From positions 1 through 39,549 of the forward strand of contig JAISZB010000285.1 in assembly GCA_031269465.1 (NCBI GenBank): 39,549 nt of DNA, in the 5' to 3' direction. Origin of the DNA: Clostridiales bacterium (GTDB lineage Bacteria > Bacillota > Clostridia > Lachnospirales > WQUN01). Positions 17,681-26,880 of this stretch are shown in pieces. The number at the start of each line of letters is the position of its first letter. The stretch's first letter is position 1. The notes below the pieces were generated by a model that ran no database searches, had not been told where the DNA came from, and was given only the letters and a program-made list of their open reading frames with translations. Made by a program: the position numbers and the translations under genes.

Positions 17681-17713
17681 CAAGGCAGGGGTATCCGCCG
17701 CATAATAACTGTG

Positions 17714-18673
17714 ATGAAACGTAGAATTGTAGTCGCGCTGGGTGGAAACGCACTGGGCGATACTTTGACGCAGCAGATGATTGCTGTGAAATCTACAGCC
17801 AAAGCAATTGCAAGCCTGATAGAAGCCGGCTGCGAAGTGGTGATCACGCATGGCAACGGACCGCAGGTCGGAATGATCAATCTAGCTATGGAGACAGCCG
17901 GAAAAACAGCGGCAAAGACGCCTTACATCCCAATGAGCGTTTGCGTAGCGATGAGCCAGGGATATATCGGCTATGATCTCCAAAACTCCCTTCGAGAGGA
18001 ACTAATGGGCAGATCATTGAATATCCCTGTGGCATCCATTATCACCCAGACGGTAGTGGACGAAAACGACCCGGCATTCAAATCCCCCTCCAAGCCGATA
18101 GGCTGCTTCTACACCAAAGAGGAAGCCATGATTTTAATGCAGGAGAAGGGATACGTCATGAAGGAGGATTCCGGCCGCGGCTGGCGCAGGGTCGTCGCAA
18201 GCCCCATGCCTATAGACATTGTGGAGAAGGAAACTGTAAAAGCTCTGCTTGATGCCGGTCAAGTGGTAATCGCCGCCGGAGGCGGCGGCATACCGGTGCG
18301 CAGGCAGGGCAATCATTTGGCCGGCGCGGGCGCTGTGGTTGACAAAGATTTCACCGCTTCAGTCCTTGCTGGCATAATAGACGCCGACACTTTAATTATA
18401 TTGACTGCAGTTGAAAAGATTTTTTTAAACTTCGGAAAGCCGGACGAGCAGCCCATTAATCAGATGAATGCCTCTCTGGCGCAAAAATTCATAGAAGAGG
18501 GTCATTTCGCGCAGGGAAGCATGCTTCCAAAGGTAATGGCGGCAGTTCAATTCCTCCGAAGAAGTCAGCCGGCTGAGGCCGGCTACAGGTCCAGGACGGC
18601 TATTATATCCCTGCTTGAAAGAGCTCAGGACAGCTTGAATGGAAAAACAGGAACACTGATTACAGAGGGCTGA
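17714..18673 (+). CDS. arcC: carbamate kinase
   Basis: A 319-residue amino-acid-kinase-fold enzyme of normal length. It transfers phosphate from carbamoyl phosphate to ADP, giving ATP, CO2 and ammonia. Visible family motifs: VVALGGNALG at the N-terminus, THGNGPQVG near residue 55, AAGGGGIPV near 200, VDKDFTASVLA near 220, ILTAVEKI near 240 and GHFAQGSMLPKV near 275. The start MKRRIVVALGG is the canonical one; longer readings begin inside the IscB element. This ATG sits in the GATGAA at the right end of IscB copy 4, with no Shine-Dalgarno left upstream. It heads the arcC-ssnA-ygfK-hydA set, where it would recover ATP from the carbamoyl group released in purine breakdown. Confidence 0.93.
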   Translation: MKRRIVVALGGNALGDTLTQQMIAVKSTAKAIASLIEAGCEVVITHGNGPQVGMINLAMETAGKTAAKTPYIPMSVCVAMSQGYIGYDLQNSLREELMGRSLNIPVASIITQTVVDENDPAFKSPSKPIGCFYTKEEAMILMQEKGYVMKEDSGRGWRRVVASPMPIDIVEKETVKALLDAGQVVIAAGGGGIPVRRQGNHLAGAGAVVDKDFTASVLAGIIDADTLIILTAVEKIFLNFGKPDEQPINQMNASLAQKFIEEGHFAQGSMLPKVMAAVQFLRRSQPAEAGYRSRTAIISLLERAQDSLNGKTGTLITEG

Positions 18674-18762
18674 CTCATCAAGAATCGGGCGAAAATCTGT
18701 TCAGCCCAGCGCTTTGAGAGAGTTAGAAGATGCCAAATTGCATGCGGAGAGGAAGATTTGAC

Positions 18763-20094
18763 ATGCAGCTCATAGGAAGCGGAAGAGTTATTACTTTAAA
18801 TGATGATTCTCCATTCATCGAAGACGGATGCGTCGCGGTGGACGGAGATGAGATAGTTGATTTCGGCGGCACTTCGTCAATCAAAGCCAAATACCCTCAC
18901 GCTCCCTTTCGCGATGTGGAAGGCAGAATTATCATGCCGGGGTTCATAAACGCCCATACCCACATCTACTCGTCATTCGCGAGAGGCCTGTCACTGCCTC
19001 AGGACAAGCCGAATTTGACGTTCGGCGACATATTGAAGAATATGTGGTGGAGAATAGACAAAGCGCTAAATGAAAAAGACAATCTTTACAGCGCGTACTC
19101 CACCGGCTTGGAAAGCGTGCGTTGCGGCGTAACCACCCTTTTCGATCATCATGCAAGCCAGCGCCATATCTCCGGCAGCCTGTCCGCCATTGAGCGCGCT
19201 TTGGACGATATAGGCTTAAGAGGATGCCTCTGCTATGAGGTAAGCGACAGAGACGGCATGGAAGCCGCGCGGGAGGGCATCGAAGAAAATGTTTCATTCA
19301 TTGATCACGCCGCTAAATCCGCAGACGGCAGGATAAAAGGCATGTTCGGGCTCCATGCCTCATTTACCTTGAGCGAGCGGACGCTGGAAAAATGCGTTGC
19401 CGCCATGGGCGGCAAAAACGCAGGCTTTCACATTCACTGCGCCGAAGGCGAAGAGGATTTGAACGATTCTTTAGCCAGGTATGGGAAAAGAGTGCTGGAA
19501 AGGCTGAACGACGCGCGCATCCTGGGTGAGAAGACGCTCGCAATCCATAATGTGCATGCGAACTCAACTGAAGTCGACATCCTGAAATCTACAAGAACCA
19601 TGGCAGTCCACAATCCGGAAAGCAACATGTCAAATGCGGTGGGCTGCGCCCCTGCGCTCTACATGATTGAAAATGGGATCTTGCTTGGCCTCGGCACTGA
19701 CGCCTATACGCAAGACATGTTGGAAAGCCTCAAGGCCGCCAACCTGATCCACAAGCATGAGAATCGCAACCCAAGCATCGGATTTATGGAGAGCATCCAA
19801 ATGCTCTTGAAAAACAACGCGCTCATCTGCTCCAGATTCTGGAGCAAGCCTGTTGGCATTATAAAAAAAGGAGCGCTCGCTGATTTGATAGCACTGGAAT
19901 ACACCCCGCATACTCCGCTAAACGCTGACACCATGTACGGGCATATTTTATTCGGCCTCTCAGGAAGATGCGTTGACGATGTCATGATTAATGGGAAATA
20001 CATTATGAAAAGCCGCGTTATGGAATGCATCGACGAAGACGCGGTTCTCGCAAAGGCTAGGGAACAGTCCGCTGATTTCTGGCATAGGGTATAA
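18763..20094 (+). CDS. ssnA: SsnA family amidohydrolase/aminohydrolase
   Basis: A 443-residue metal-dependent hydrolase of the amidohydrolase superfamily. Metal ligands are visible: INAHTHIYSSF near residue 65, FHIHCAEGEED near 225, AIHNVHAN near 255 and LGTDAY near 310. The C-terminus KKGALADLIALEY is typical of this superfamily. It is placed as SsnA by neighbours: ssnA with ygfK, arcC and a hydantoinase gene forms the anaerobic purine/urate degradation cluster of clostridia and E. coli. It is expected to deaminate or hydrolyse a purine ring-opening intermediate; the exact substrate is not visible. The start MQLIGSGRVIT (18763) is chosen because AGAGGAAG lies eight bases upstream; an earlier ATG at 18730 lacks such a site. 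Confidence 0.88.
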   Translation: MQLIGSGRVITLNDDSPFIEDGCVAVDGDEIVDFGGTSSIKAKYPHAPFRDVEGRIIMPGFINAHTHIYSSFARGLSLPQDKPNLTFGDILKNMWWRIDKALNEKDNLYSAYSTGLESVRCGVTTLFDHHASQRHISGSLSAIERALDDIGLRGCLCYEVSDRDGMEAAREGIEENVSFIDHAAKSADGRIKGMFGLHASFTLSERTLEKCVAAMGGKNAGFHIHCAEGEEDLNDSLARYGKRVLERLNDARILGEKTLAIHNVHANSTEVDILKSTRTMAVHNPESNMSNAVGCAPALYMIENGILLGLGTDAYTQDMLESLKAANLIHKHENRNPSIGFMESIQMLLKNNALICSRFWSKPVGIIKKGALADLIALEYTPHTPLNADTMYGHILFGLSGRCVDDVMINGKYIMKSRVMECIDEDAVLAKAREQSADFWHRV

Positions 20095-20133
20095 AAGCTA
20101 TGCTGACGCGCACCGAAGAGTCCCGGCTTAAAT

Positions 20134-20260
20134 ATGGCGATTTGCAGTCGAATGTACATAAGCTTGATTATCCATTGAGTGGTGCGAAATGCCGAAATCG
20201 GCATTTTGCACTCGCTGTATAATAAAGCCCAAAAATAGGAACTTTCAATGCAAATCAGTA
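20134..20260. mobile_element. palindromic MITE copy h between ssnA and ygfK
   Basis: Left end GCGATTTGCAGTCGAATGTA, right end ATGCAAATCAGTA then TA. Inner AGCTTGATTATCCATTGAG pairs with TATAATAAAGC; centre ATGCCGAAATCGGCAT. A TIR-like scrap (GACTGAAAATCGGCATA) follows at 20322-20340. The element makes up much of the 343-bp gap inside the purine gene set. Confidence 0.8.
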
Positions 20261-20437
20261 TACGTCTATGCGCAGTTATAATGATTCGCATGCTAAAGCT
20301 CCAACATCACATCGGTACGTTTGACTGAAAATCGGCATATACGCAGTTTATAAACGCCCATGCGGCGCTTGCGATCAATTTCGGAATCGGAGCTTTCATA
20401 ATCGGCATAAATATATACAATAAGGCGGAAAAAACTT

Positions 20438-23400
20438 ATGAGCGAAGAAATGCACCCTTTATCTTTTCAAAATCTGGCTGAATGGGCGCTTTCAGAATAC
20501 AAAGCGAGTAAAAGCATCTTTGGAATACGCAAGTTCTATCGGGGTTTGCATGGCGGAAATCCCGGACGCATTCGACTTGCAGGGAAGAAAATATCCGTCC
20601 CGTTCGGGCCGGCGGCCGGCCCTCACACCCAGCTTGCCGAAAATATAGTAAGCGCTTGGCTGTGCGGAAGCCGCTTCATAGAACTCAAAACGGTGCAGAA
20701 AATAGACGGCGGCGAGCTTAGGGCCTGCGTCCCCAGGCCTTGCATCAGCGCTGAGGATGAAGGATACAATGTTGAATGGAGCACAGAGCTAGCGGTTTCC
20801 TCCGCATACGAAGAATATGCCAAAGCGTGGCTGTTGATCCACGCTTTGGCCAAAGAGCTCGAAATCGAAGGCGGCTCGGATGTCATCTTCAATATGAGCG
20901 TTGGATATGATCTCGAAGGAGTAAAGTCAGAAAAAATAGACAAATTCATTGAGTGCATGAAAGATGCCTCATCAGAGCCGTTTTTCATAGACTCTGTTCA
21001 ATGGCTTGAAAATAATCTGAATATATTCATGAACTTGAAATTGGAAGACATCCGCTCCATACCCAGCCAAATCAGCAACTCAGCCACAATCTCCACTCTG
21101 CATGGCTGCCCTCCCGACGAAATAGAAGCTATCGCCATGCACTTGATAAATGAGAAGCGCGTGCACACATATGTTAAGATGAACCCCACCATTTTGGGTT
21201 ATGACGCGGCAAGGCGCCTGCTTGATGAAAACGGGTTCGGCTATATAGATTTCGATGAGCGTCATTTTAAAAATGATCTTAAGCGCGAGGATGCCGTTCC
21301 CATGCTTGGAAGGCTTATGGAGCAGGCAGGCGCAAAAGGCTTGAGTTTCGGAGTGAAGCTTACGAATACCTTCCCCGTGAAAACAGGAGGCCTGCTTCCA
21401 GGAGAAGAAATGTATATGAGCGGAAGAGCTCTCTTTCCGCTCTCTGCAAGCACCGCCAGGATGCTGGCTGAAGACTTTGATGGAAGGCTGTCCATTTCCT
21501 ATTCAGGCGGAGCTGACATCAACACGATAAAAGAGCTGTTTGAAGCTGGAATAGCTCCTGTAACAGCGGCGACTGCCATTTTGAAGCCTGGGGGCTATGA
21601 ACGCTTGAATGATTTGGCTGAAGCCGCCGAGCGGGCGTCCGGCTCGCAGTCCCAAGCCCAAGGATTCGCCGATTTTCGCAAGCTTGATGAACTCTGCTCC
21701 GGCATGAAAAACAGGAAGCACCTTATAAAAGGGAGCAGACCGTCTGGAAGCAGGAAGACATCATCAAAGCTACCTTTATTCGACTGTTTCAAAGCGCCCT
21801 GCGCGCAGGGCGGATGCCCTATAGAGCAGCAGGTTCCGGAATATCTTCAGCTGGCCGCTGAAGGAAAGTTTATGGAAGCTTTCGCCGTCATATCAAGCGA
21901 CAATACATCTCCAAGCATAACGGGAGCCCTGTGTCCCCAGTTCTGCCAAGGAAAGTGCGCCAGGCTAGACTATGATGAACCTCTGGCTATAAGAAAGGTG
22001 AAAAGGGCCGTCTGCGCCGAGGCGCAAAGCGCCTTCACCGAATTAATCGAAGCGCCTCAAATTGCCACAGCCAAGAAAGCTCTTATAATAGGCGCAGGCC
22101 CTGCGGGGATCGCCGCGGCGACTTTTCTGAGGCGCGCAGGCATGAGAGCCGTTGTGGCGGAAAAGAGAGGCGAGCCGTTTGGCGCGGTAAGCCATTTCAT
22201 TCCTGAATTCCGCATTTCCCGTAAAGAAATCATGCTGGATTACAATATGGCTGTCAAAACAGGCGTAGAGTTCATGTTTGGCATTGATGGATTGAAGCTC
22301 GCCAAAGACGGCTTCGATTATATAATTGCGGCTGCAGGCGCATGGGGAGAAAGCCCGTCAGCATTTGAAGGCGAAGCTGAAGGAACCATTGATGCGCTTG
22401 AATACCTGAAGCTTTCAAAGGAAGGCCGCGCGCCTGAGGCAAAGCGCATAGCGGTCCTGGGAGGCGGAGACGTCGCAATGGACTGCGCGCGGGTGGCGCT
22501 TCGATCATGCGGTGTCTGCAAGGTATCCGTCATATACCGAAGAACCCGTGAATTCATGACTGCTAGTCCGGAAGAATTGGAGTCGGCTTTAAGCGAAGGC
22601 GCAGAGCTATTGGAGCTCCTATCCCCCGCAGGCTTTGATGGCTCCAGGCTGAGGCTGAGAAAGATGATGCTGGGTTCTGTGCAGCCTGACGGAAGAAAGT
22701 CATCGGCGCCTACCGGCGAGGAGGAGATTATGGAGTATGATCTTGCGATTCAAGCCTTGGGAGCAAGAATTGATCCGTCCGTTTTCTCCAGCCTAGGCCT
22801 AAATATTGACAACAGAGGCTTTCCTTTGGTAAATGAGGCGAACGAAAGCAACGTTGCCGGCGTTTATGTGATCGGGGATTGCAAATCCGGCCCGAGAACG
22901 ATTGTCGAAGCCATAGCAGACGCGAAGGTAGCTGTGGCGGACATATGCAGGAAAGAGGATTTGTCGCCGAAGACTCGCAGTTTTTCTAGCTGTACGCCTT
23001 TGGCTGAACTCTATAGAAGAAAGGGCGTCGTAAGGAAAGCGGATGATGCGGCAGAAACCGCTTCTGAATCAAGCGGCGACGGGAAAAGATGCTTGGGATG
23101 CGGCGCCTTGTGCGAAATCTGCGCCGATGTCTGCCCTAACCGCGCTAACATCAGCATTGTTGCGCCCGGTTTTGAAAAGCCCTCTCAGATAATTCATATG
23201 GATGCTCTCTGCAACGAATGCGGCAACTGCAAAATATTCTGTCCACACCAAGGCGATCCCTGCAAGGACAAACTAACTCTTTTCGACTCTCTTTCAGCCT
23301 TCAGGGATTCAACCAACCCTGGATTACTATTTCTAAATACCGGCAAGGTTCTTGCAAGGCGGGAAAATGGGGAGGAAACTGAAGGCGAAGCCGCGCTGCC

Positions 23401-23467
23401 CGATTCATGGAAGGCTGTTCTAGGAGCGGTAGCTGAGAAATACAGCTACTTATACCGGTTTAGGTGA
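20438..23467 (+). CDS. ygfK: YgfK, flavin and iron-sulfur oxidoreductase of purine degradation
   Basis: A 1009-residue multidomain protein, full length for YgfK (often annotated as putative selenate reductase subunit). Residues 1-400 form a dihydroorotate-dehydrogenase-like barrel (VPFGPAAGPHTQ; NPTILGYD). Residues 445-510 hold the GltD-type cysteine cluster, CFKAPCAQGGCP then CPQFCQGKC. An FAD-binding motif ALIIGAGPAGIAAA begins near 547 and an NAD(P)-binding motif VLGGGDVAMDCA near 672. The C-terminus carries two ferredoxin-like clusters, CLGCGALCEICADVCP near 884 and CNECGNCKIFCPHQGDPC near 925. In urate-degrading anaerobes this gene is required with ssnA, a hydantoinase gene and arcC; the exact reaction is unsettled. 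No xanthine dehydrogenase genes are in the window. It overlaps the GTG of an alternative start of the next gene and lies five bases from the likely ATG. Confidence 0.92.
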   Translation: MSEEMHPLSFQNLAEWALSEYKASKSIFGIRKFYRGLHGGNPGRIRLAGKKISVPFGPAAGPHTQLAENIVSAWLCGSRFIELKTVQKIDGGELRACVPRPCISAEDEGYNVEWSTELAVSSAYEEYAKAWLLIHALAKELEIEGGSDVIFNMSVGYDLEGVKSEKIDKFIECMKDASSEPFFIDSVQWLENNLNIFMNLKLEDIRSIPSQISNSATISTLHGCPPDEIEAIAMHLINEKRVHTYVKMNPTILGYDAARRLLDENGFGYIDFDERHFKNDLKREDAVPMLGRLMEQAGAKGLSFGVKLTNTFPVKTGGLLPGEEMYMSGRALFPLSASTARMLAEDFDGRLSISYSGGADINTIKELFEAGIAPVTAATAILKPGGYERLNDLAEAAERASGSQSQAQGFADFRKLDELCSGMKNRKHLIKGSRPSGSRKTSSKLPLFDCFKAPCAQGGCPIEQQVPEYLQLAAEGKFMEAFAVISSDNTSPSITGALCPQFCQGKCARLDYDEPLAIRKVKRAVCAEAQSAFTELIEAPQIATAKKALIIGAGPAGIAAATFLRRAGMRAVVAEKRGEPFGAVSHFIPEFRISRKEIMLDYNMAVKTGVEFMFGIDGLKLAKDGFDYIIAAAGAWGESPSAFEGEAEGTIDALEYLKLSKEGRAPEAKRIAVLGGGDVAMDCARVALRSCGVCKVSVIYRRTREFMTASPEELESALSEGAELLELLSPAGFDGSRLRLRKMMLGSVQPDGRKSSAPTGEEEIMEYDLAIQALGARIDPSVFSSLGLNIDNRGFPLVNEANESNVAGVYVIGDCKSGPRTIVEAIADAKVAVADICRKEDLSPKTRSFSSCTPLAELYRRKGVVRKADDAAETASESSGDGKRCLGCGALCEICADVCPNRANISIVAPGFEKPSQIIHMDALCNECGNCKIFCPHQGDPCKDKLTLFDSLSAFRDSTNPGLLFLNTGKVLARRENGEETEGEAALPDSWKAVLGAVAEKYSYLYRFR

Positions 23468-23472
23468 GGCAT

Positions 23473-24861
23473 ATGAGATTATTGATTAAAAACGCACTTA
23501 TAGCGACTGCTTCGGAAGTGTTTCCAGGCGCAGTCCTTTCTGAAAGAGGAAAGATTTCCCTCGTTCTTAGGAATCCTGATGCATCAAGCCTCTTGGAAGC
23601 TTCAGAAGGAGCCTTTGCCATAGACGCCTTCGGGATGCATCTTCTCCCCGGAGGCGTGGATCCGCACACCCATTTCGATCTTGATGTAGGTTTTGCCAAG
23701 GCGTCAGACGATTTTTATACAGGAAGCATTGCCGCCGCCTGCGGCGGCACTACGACATTTATTGATCATATGGCATTCGGCCCCAAAGGTTGCGACGCAT
23801 TCCATCAGTACATCAAGTACAGGGAGATTTCCAAAGATTCGGTCATAGATTACGGACTCCATGGGGTACTCCAGGATAAAAGCCAAGCTTCGCTCGAATC
23901 TATGCGCGTTCTAAAGGAACGAGAGGGGGTATCCAGCTTTAAGATATACCTCACCTATGACTTCAAGCTTGATGAAGCCTCCGCCCTGGAAGTTTTGAAG
24001 AAAGCAAAGCAGCTGGACATCACTGTATGCGTTCACTGCGAAGATGACGGCTTGCTGGCTGACGCAAGAAAAAAGCTTCTGCAAAGCGGCAGGAAGTCGC
24101 CTATATGGCATGCGTCAAGCCGCCCGGCGCAAGCCGAAGCCAACGCGATTAAGCGCATTTTGGAGCTTGCCTTGCAAGCGGATGAGGCAAAGGTCTATAT
24201 CGTCCACCTATCTTCTGAAATGGGGTTAAATGAGATTTCAAACGCCTGCGAAGCTGGCCGGAAGAATATCTTTGTGGAGACCTGTCCGCAATATCTTTTT
24301 CTGGATGAATCATCCATTCAAACAGAAGAGCAGGCTTTGAAGCTTACAATGAGTCCTCCTCCTAGAAAGCCAAGCGACAGGAAAGCGCTATGGGAAGGTC
24401 TTAGAAATGGAATCATTCATACAATAGGAACAGATCACTGCCCCTTCTTTTATAAAACTCAGAAGATAAGAGGCAAGGATGATTTCACGGCGTGTCCGAA
24501 CGGGCTGCCCGGAGTTGAGCTTAGAATGACGCTTATGTATAGCGAAGGCTATATTAAGAGAAAGCTTCCTTTGACCAGGGTAGTTGAGCTGTGCTGCGCG
24601 CAGCCGGCGCGAATCTTTGGGCTTGGAAGCAGAAAAGGCGATATCAGCCCAGGTTTGGACGCTGATTTTGTCCTGTTCGATCCATCCGCCAAGTACAAAG
24701 TTACAGCGGCCAATCTTCACGAAAACGTGGATTATACCCCTTACGAAGGAATGGAAGTTGAAGGGGCTCCCGTTATGGTTATAAGCGGCGGAAAGATCAT
24801 TGTCAACAGCAATGAATTCCTTGGCAGAAAAGGCTCCGGCCGGTATTTGATGCGCAGTTGA
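23473..24861 (+). CDS. hydA: dihydropyrimidinase/hydantoinase-like cyclic amidohydrolase
   Basis: A 462-residue amidohydrolase of normal length for D-hydantoinases. Motifs: GGVDPHTHFDLD with metal His residues near 57, SSFKIYLTY near 155 with the carbamylated Lys, VHCEDDG near 190, VYIVHLSSE near 245 and TIGTDHCPF near 320 with the catalytic Asp. It hydrolyses a cyclic amide ring. In purine-degrading clostridia the equivalent gene (often called hyuA) sits with ygfK and ssnA. ATG 23473 is chosen as start with GGTGAGG just upstream; a GTG at 23464 overlaps the ygfK stop. The five-base spacing implies co-translation with ygfK. Confidence 0.9.
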   Translation: MRLLIKNALIATASEVFPGAVLSERGKISLVLRNPDASSLLEASEGAFAIDAFGMHLLPGGVDPHTHFDLDVGFAKASDDFYTGSIAAACGGTTTFIDHMAFGPKGCDAFHQYIKYREISKDSVIDYGLHGVLQDKSQASLESMRVLKEREGVSSFKIYLTYDFKLDEASALEVLKKAKQLDITVCVHCEDDGLLADARKKLLQSGRKSPIWHASSRPAQAEANAIKRILELALQADEAKVYIVHLSSEMGLNEISNACEAGRKNIFVETCPQYLFLDESSIQTEEQALKLTMSPPPRKPSDRKALWEGLRNGIIHTIGTDHCPFFYKTQKIRGKDDFTACPNGLPGVELRMTLMYSEGYIKRKLPLTRVVELCCAQPARIFGLGSRKGDISPGLDADFVLFDPSAKYKVTAANLHENVDYTPYEGMEVEGAPVMVISGGKIIVNSNEFLGRKGSGRYLMRS

Positions 24862-24869
24862 CCGGGAGG

Positions 24870-24956
24870 AATGCCGATGCGCGGCGACTGCAAATCGGCA
24901 TTTCGCACTCGCTGTACAGTCAAGCTAAAATCAGGATCTTCCTATGCGCTTCAGTA
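24870..24956. mobile_element. palindromic MITE copy i (right half)
   Basis: ATGCCGAT...ATCGGCAT central stem, CAGTCAAGCTAAAA and right end TGCGCTTCAGTA then TA. The left half is lost. It starts just after the hydantoinase stop codon. Confidence 0.65.
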
Positions 24957-25063
24957 TAGCTGCCAGCGTTGGATGCGCAAGCCTTTATTTGAACCCTTGC
25001 TTACTCGAAGATAAGGCAAGCTTCCGAGGGAATGCGGGAGATTGAGCGTAAAAGATGCATTTA

Positions 25064-25192
25064 TACCGATTTTCAGCCAAATATACCTGTTTTGGAGCTT
25101 GGATATCCATAGAACGGTACTAAATGCCGATATCAATCGCAATAGCTGTTTAATCAAGTTCCAAAACAGAAAATTTTATATGCTTAACTGTA
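25064..25192. mobile_element. palindromic MITE copy j (intact)
   Basis: Ends TACCGATTTTCAG and TGCTTAACTGTA between TA duplications. Arms are CTGTTTTGGAGCTTGGAT and AATCAAGTTCCAAAACAG. It lies about 110 bp upstream of the GH20 gene start. Confidence 0.8.
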
Positions 25193-25300
25193 TAGAAGGG
25201 AGAGCTGTCTGGCGGATTGCCTAAAGGAAGAAGCGTCTGCATAGGCGCACCTGAGTCCTTGGGCATATCGTCCATATTTCCGGCAGCGCGGTGTAAAGCA

Positions 25301-26683
25301 ATGGATTTAATGCCAAATCCTAACGGCAGGCTTCTTGAGTCTGCGGGAAAATGGGGATTGAAACCCATTATGAGAGTTAATGTCGGGCATTTCGATGAAG
25401 TATGCATTAGAGCGTTTTTTCAAAGAACGGGACTTTTATATGAACTAGCTGAAGAAAATGCGGATTTGATATTGACGCATGCTCCTAATTTTAAAGATGA
25501 AGAGCACTATATCTTTGTCGGCCCATCAGGAATACAGGTGAACGCGTCTGCGGAAGCAGGGGTTGCAGCCGCTCTGACGACTGTATACAAAGCTTCTTCC
25601 GGCGGGTTTATCCCTCATTTCTCTCTTAAAGACTTTCCAAAGTACAGCCACAGGGGGTTTATGCTGGATTGCTCCAGGCATTTCTTCCCTTTGAGCGTGG
25701 TGAAAAAAGTCATTGAGGAGATGTCTTTGCTAAAGTTGAATGCGTTTCACTGGCACTTGACGGATGATCAAGGTTGGCGCATTGAAAGCAAGGAATTTCC
25801 TGAACTTACTGAAAATAGCGGATATGACTTCTACACTCAGGATGAGATTAGGGAGGTCGTTTCGTTTGCAAAGGAGCGCGGAGTGGACGTCATTCCTGAA
25901 ATAGACTTGCCAGGCCACACAACCGCCCTTCTCCGAGTGCTTCCATGGCTTTCCTGCAAGGGGAAAGCCCCTGAGGAAGCTTATCTTGGAGATGTCTTCA
26001 GCATTATTGCATGCGCTGGAAAAGAAGAGAGCTATAACTTTTTAGAAAAGCTTCTCGGAGAAGCTTGCGGCCTCTTTGAATCGAAATACTTTCACATAGG
26101 AGGAGACGAAGCTCCGAAGACAGAGTGGATGCAATGCCCGAACTGCAATGCTTATTTTGAGAGGCTGGGTCTTTCAAGCTTTGAAGACCTACAAGGGCAT
26201 TTCACTTGCAGAATGGCGGAATTCCTGAGGGCCAACGGCAAAACGGCGATATGCTGGAACGATGTGACATCAGCTAGAGAGCTTCCTGATGACTTAGTCA
26301 TACAGTACTGGAACGAGTTTTCAGGAGCCGGCTCTGTAGCGGAGAGATTCTCCGCAGGAAGGCCGGTTATTTTTTCGGATCTGCGCAACATGTATTTTGA
26401 TTACCCTCAGGACGTGGTCACTGTTCAAAAGGTCTACAGTTACAGCCCTGCACTCGGAGAGCTTTCCTGCTCCCAGGCTCCGAATGCCTTGGGCATTCAA
26501 GCCTGCCTTTGGAGCGAGCTGTTTTCAACCGAAAAAGAGCTGGAGGAGCGGATGTTCCCCAGGATTTTCGCCTTGGCGGAGAATGCGTGGAGCAACTCCC
26601 GCGATTACTCCGGCTTCATGCGCCGCATGAAGCTGGAGTCGGATGAGGCGAAAGCCAGAGGAGTTCGCGTAGCTGAATTTTAA
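25301..26683 (+). CDS. GH20 family beta-N-acetylhexosaminidase
   Basis: A 460-residue glycoside hydrolase. The N-terminal ~110 residues are the small alpha/beta domain that precedes GH20 barrels (MDLMPNPNGRLLE..., then YIFVGPSGIQVNASAEAGVA). The barrel begins near YSHRGFMLDCSRHFFP. Family motifs: LKLNAFHWHLTDDQGWR near residue 145, VIPEIDLPGHT near 200, FHIGGDEAPKTEW near 265 with the catalytic Asp-Glu pair, CWNDV near 325 and QYWNE near 340. It removes terminal GlcNAc or GalNAc from glycans. No signal peptide is seen, so it probably acts in the cytoplasm on imported oligosaccharides. The start MDLMPNPN is preferred; an upstream TTG at 25217 would add 28 atypical residues, and no strong ribosome site decides between them. 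Confidence 0.9.
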   Translation: MDLMPNPNGRLLESAGKWGLKPIMRVNVGHFDEVCIRAFFQRTGLLYELAEENADLILTHAPNFKDEEHYIFVGPSGIQVNASAEAGVAAALTTVYKASSGGFIPHFSLKDFPKYSHRGFMLDCSRHFFPLSVVKKVIEEMSLLKLNAFHWHLTDDQGWRIESKEFPELTENSGYDFYTQDEIREVVSFAKERGVDVIPEIDLPGHTTALLRVLPWLSCKGKAPEEAYLGDVFSIIACAGKEESYNFLEKLLGEACGLFESKYFHIGGDEAPKTEWMQCPNCNAYFERLGLSSFEDLQGHFTCRMAEFLRANGKTAICWNDVTSARELPDDLVIQYWNEFSGAGSVAERFSAGRPVIFSDLRNMYFDYPQDVVTVQKVYSYSPALGELSCSQAPNALGIQACLWSELFSTEKELEERMFPRIFALAENAWSNSRDYSGFMRRMKLESDEAKARGVRVAEF

Positions 26684-26733
26684 GCTGGTCGATGTAGGCT
26701 TCACGGGGCGCATTTGAAACTTGACGCAGCGAA

Positions 26734-26880
26734 GATTTGCATATGAAATTTTGGAGCTTGACTCTACATTGAGCTAAATGCCTACATCGGCATTTAGCAC
26801 CTTGAAAGAGCTGATTTCATGCATTTAAGAATATCAGCGCCAGCGGAGAGTCAAGCTCCAAAACATGAGGCATTTATTCT
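26734..26880. mobile_element. palindromic MITE copy k (extended centre)
   Basis: Perfect 17-bp arms TTTTGGAGCTTGACTCT and AGAGTCAAGCTCCAAAA, with the usual central AAATGCC...GGCATTTAGCACC plus about 40 extra bases between. The end repeats are weak. It lies about 50 bp downstream of the GH20 gene. Confidence 0.75.

Larger units (their letters stand above)
16178..17712 (+). mobile_element. IscB element copy 4, both ends present, interrupted
   Basis: A 1535-bp element. The left end GTCAATCACCCC with hairpin CCCATAGC.../GCTAGGAG is nearly identical to copy 2. The right end GCGGCTTCCTCCCCATGC ... GGGGTATCCGCCGC is type A with its inner stem worn. It ends at GATGAA (17713-17718), whose ATG is the start codon of the carbamate kinase gene. 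It contains an omega-RNA, a palindromic MITE and a decayed iscB that retains the catalytic core missing from the other copies. Confidence 0.85.

Noticed and set aside
20623..23251. Minus-strand ORFs opposite ygfK
   Set aside because: They are shadows of a well-supported 1009-codon gene with many conserved motifs.
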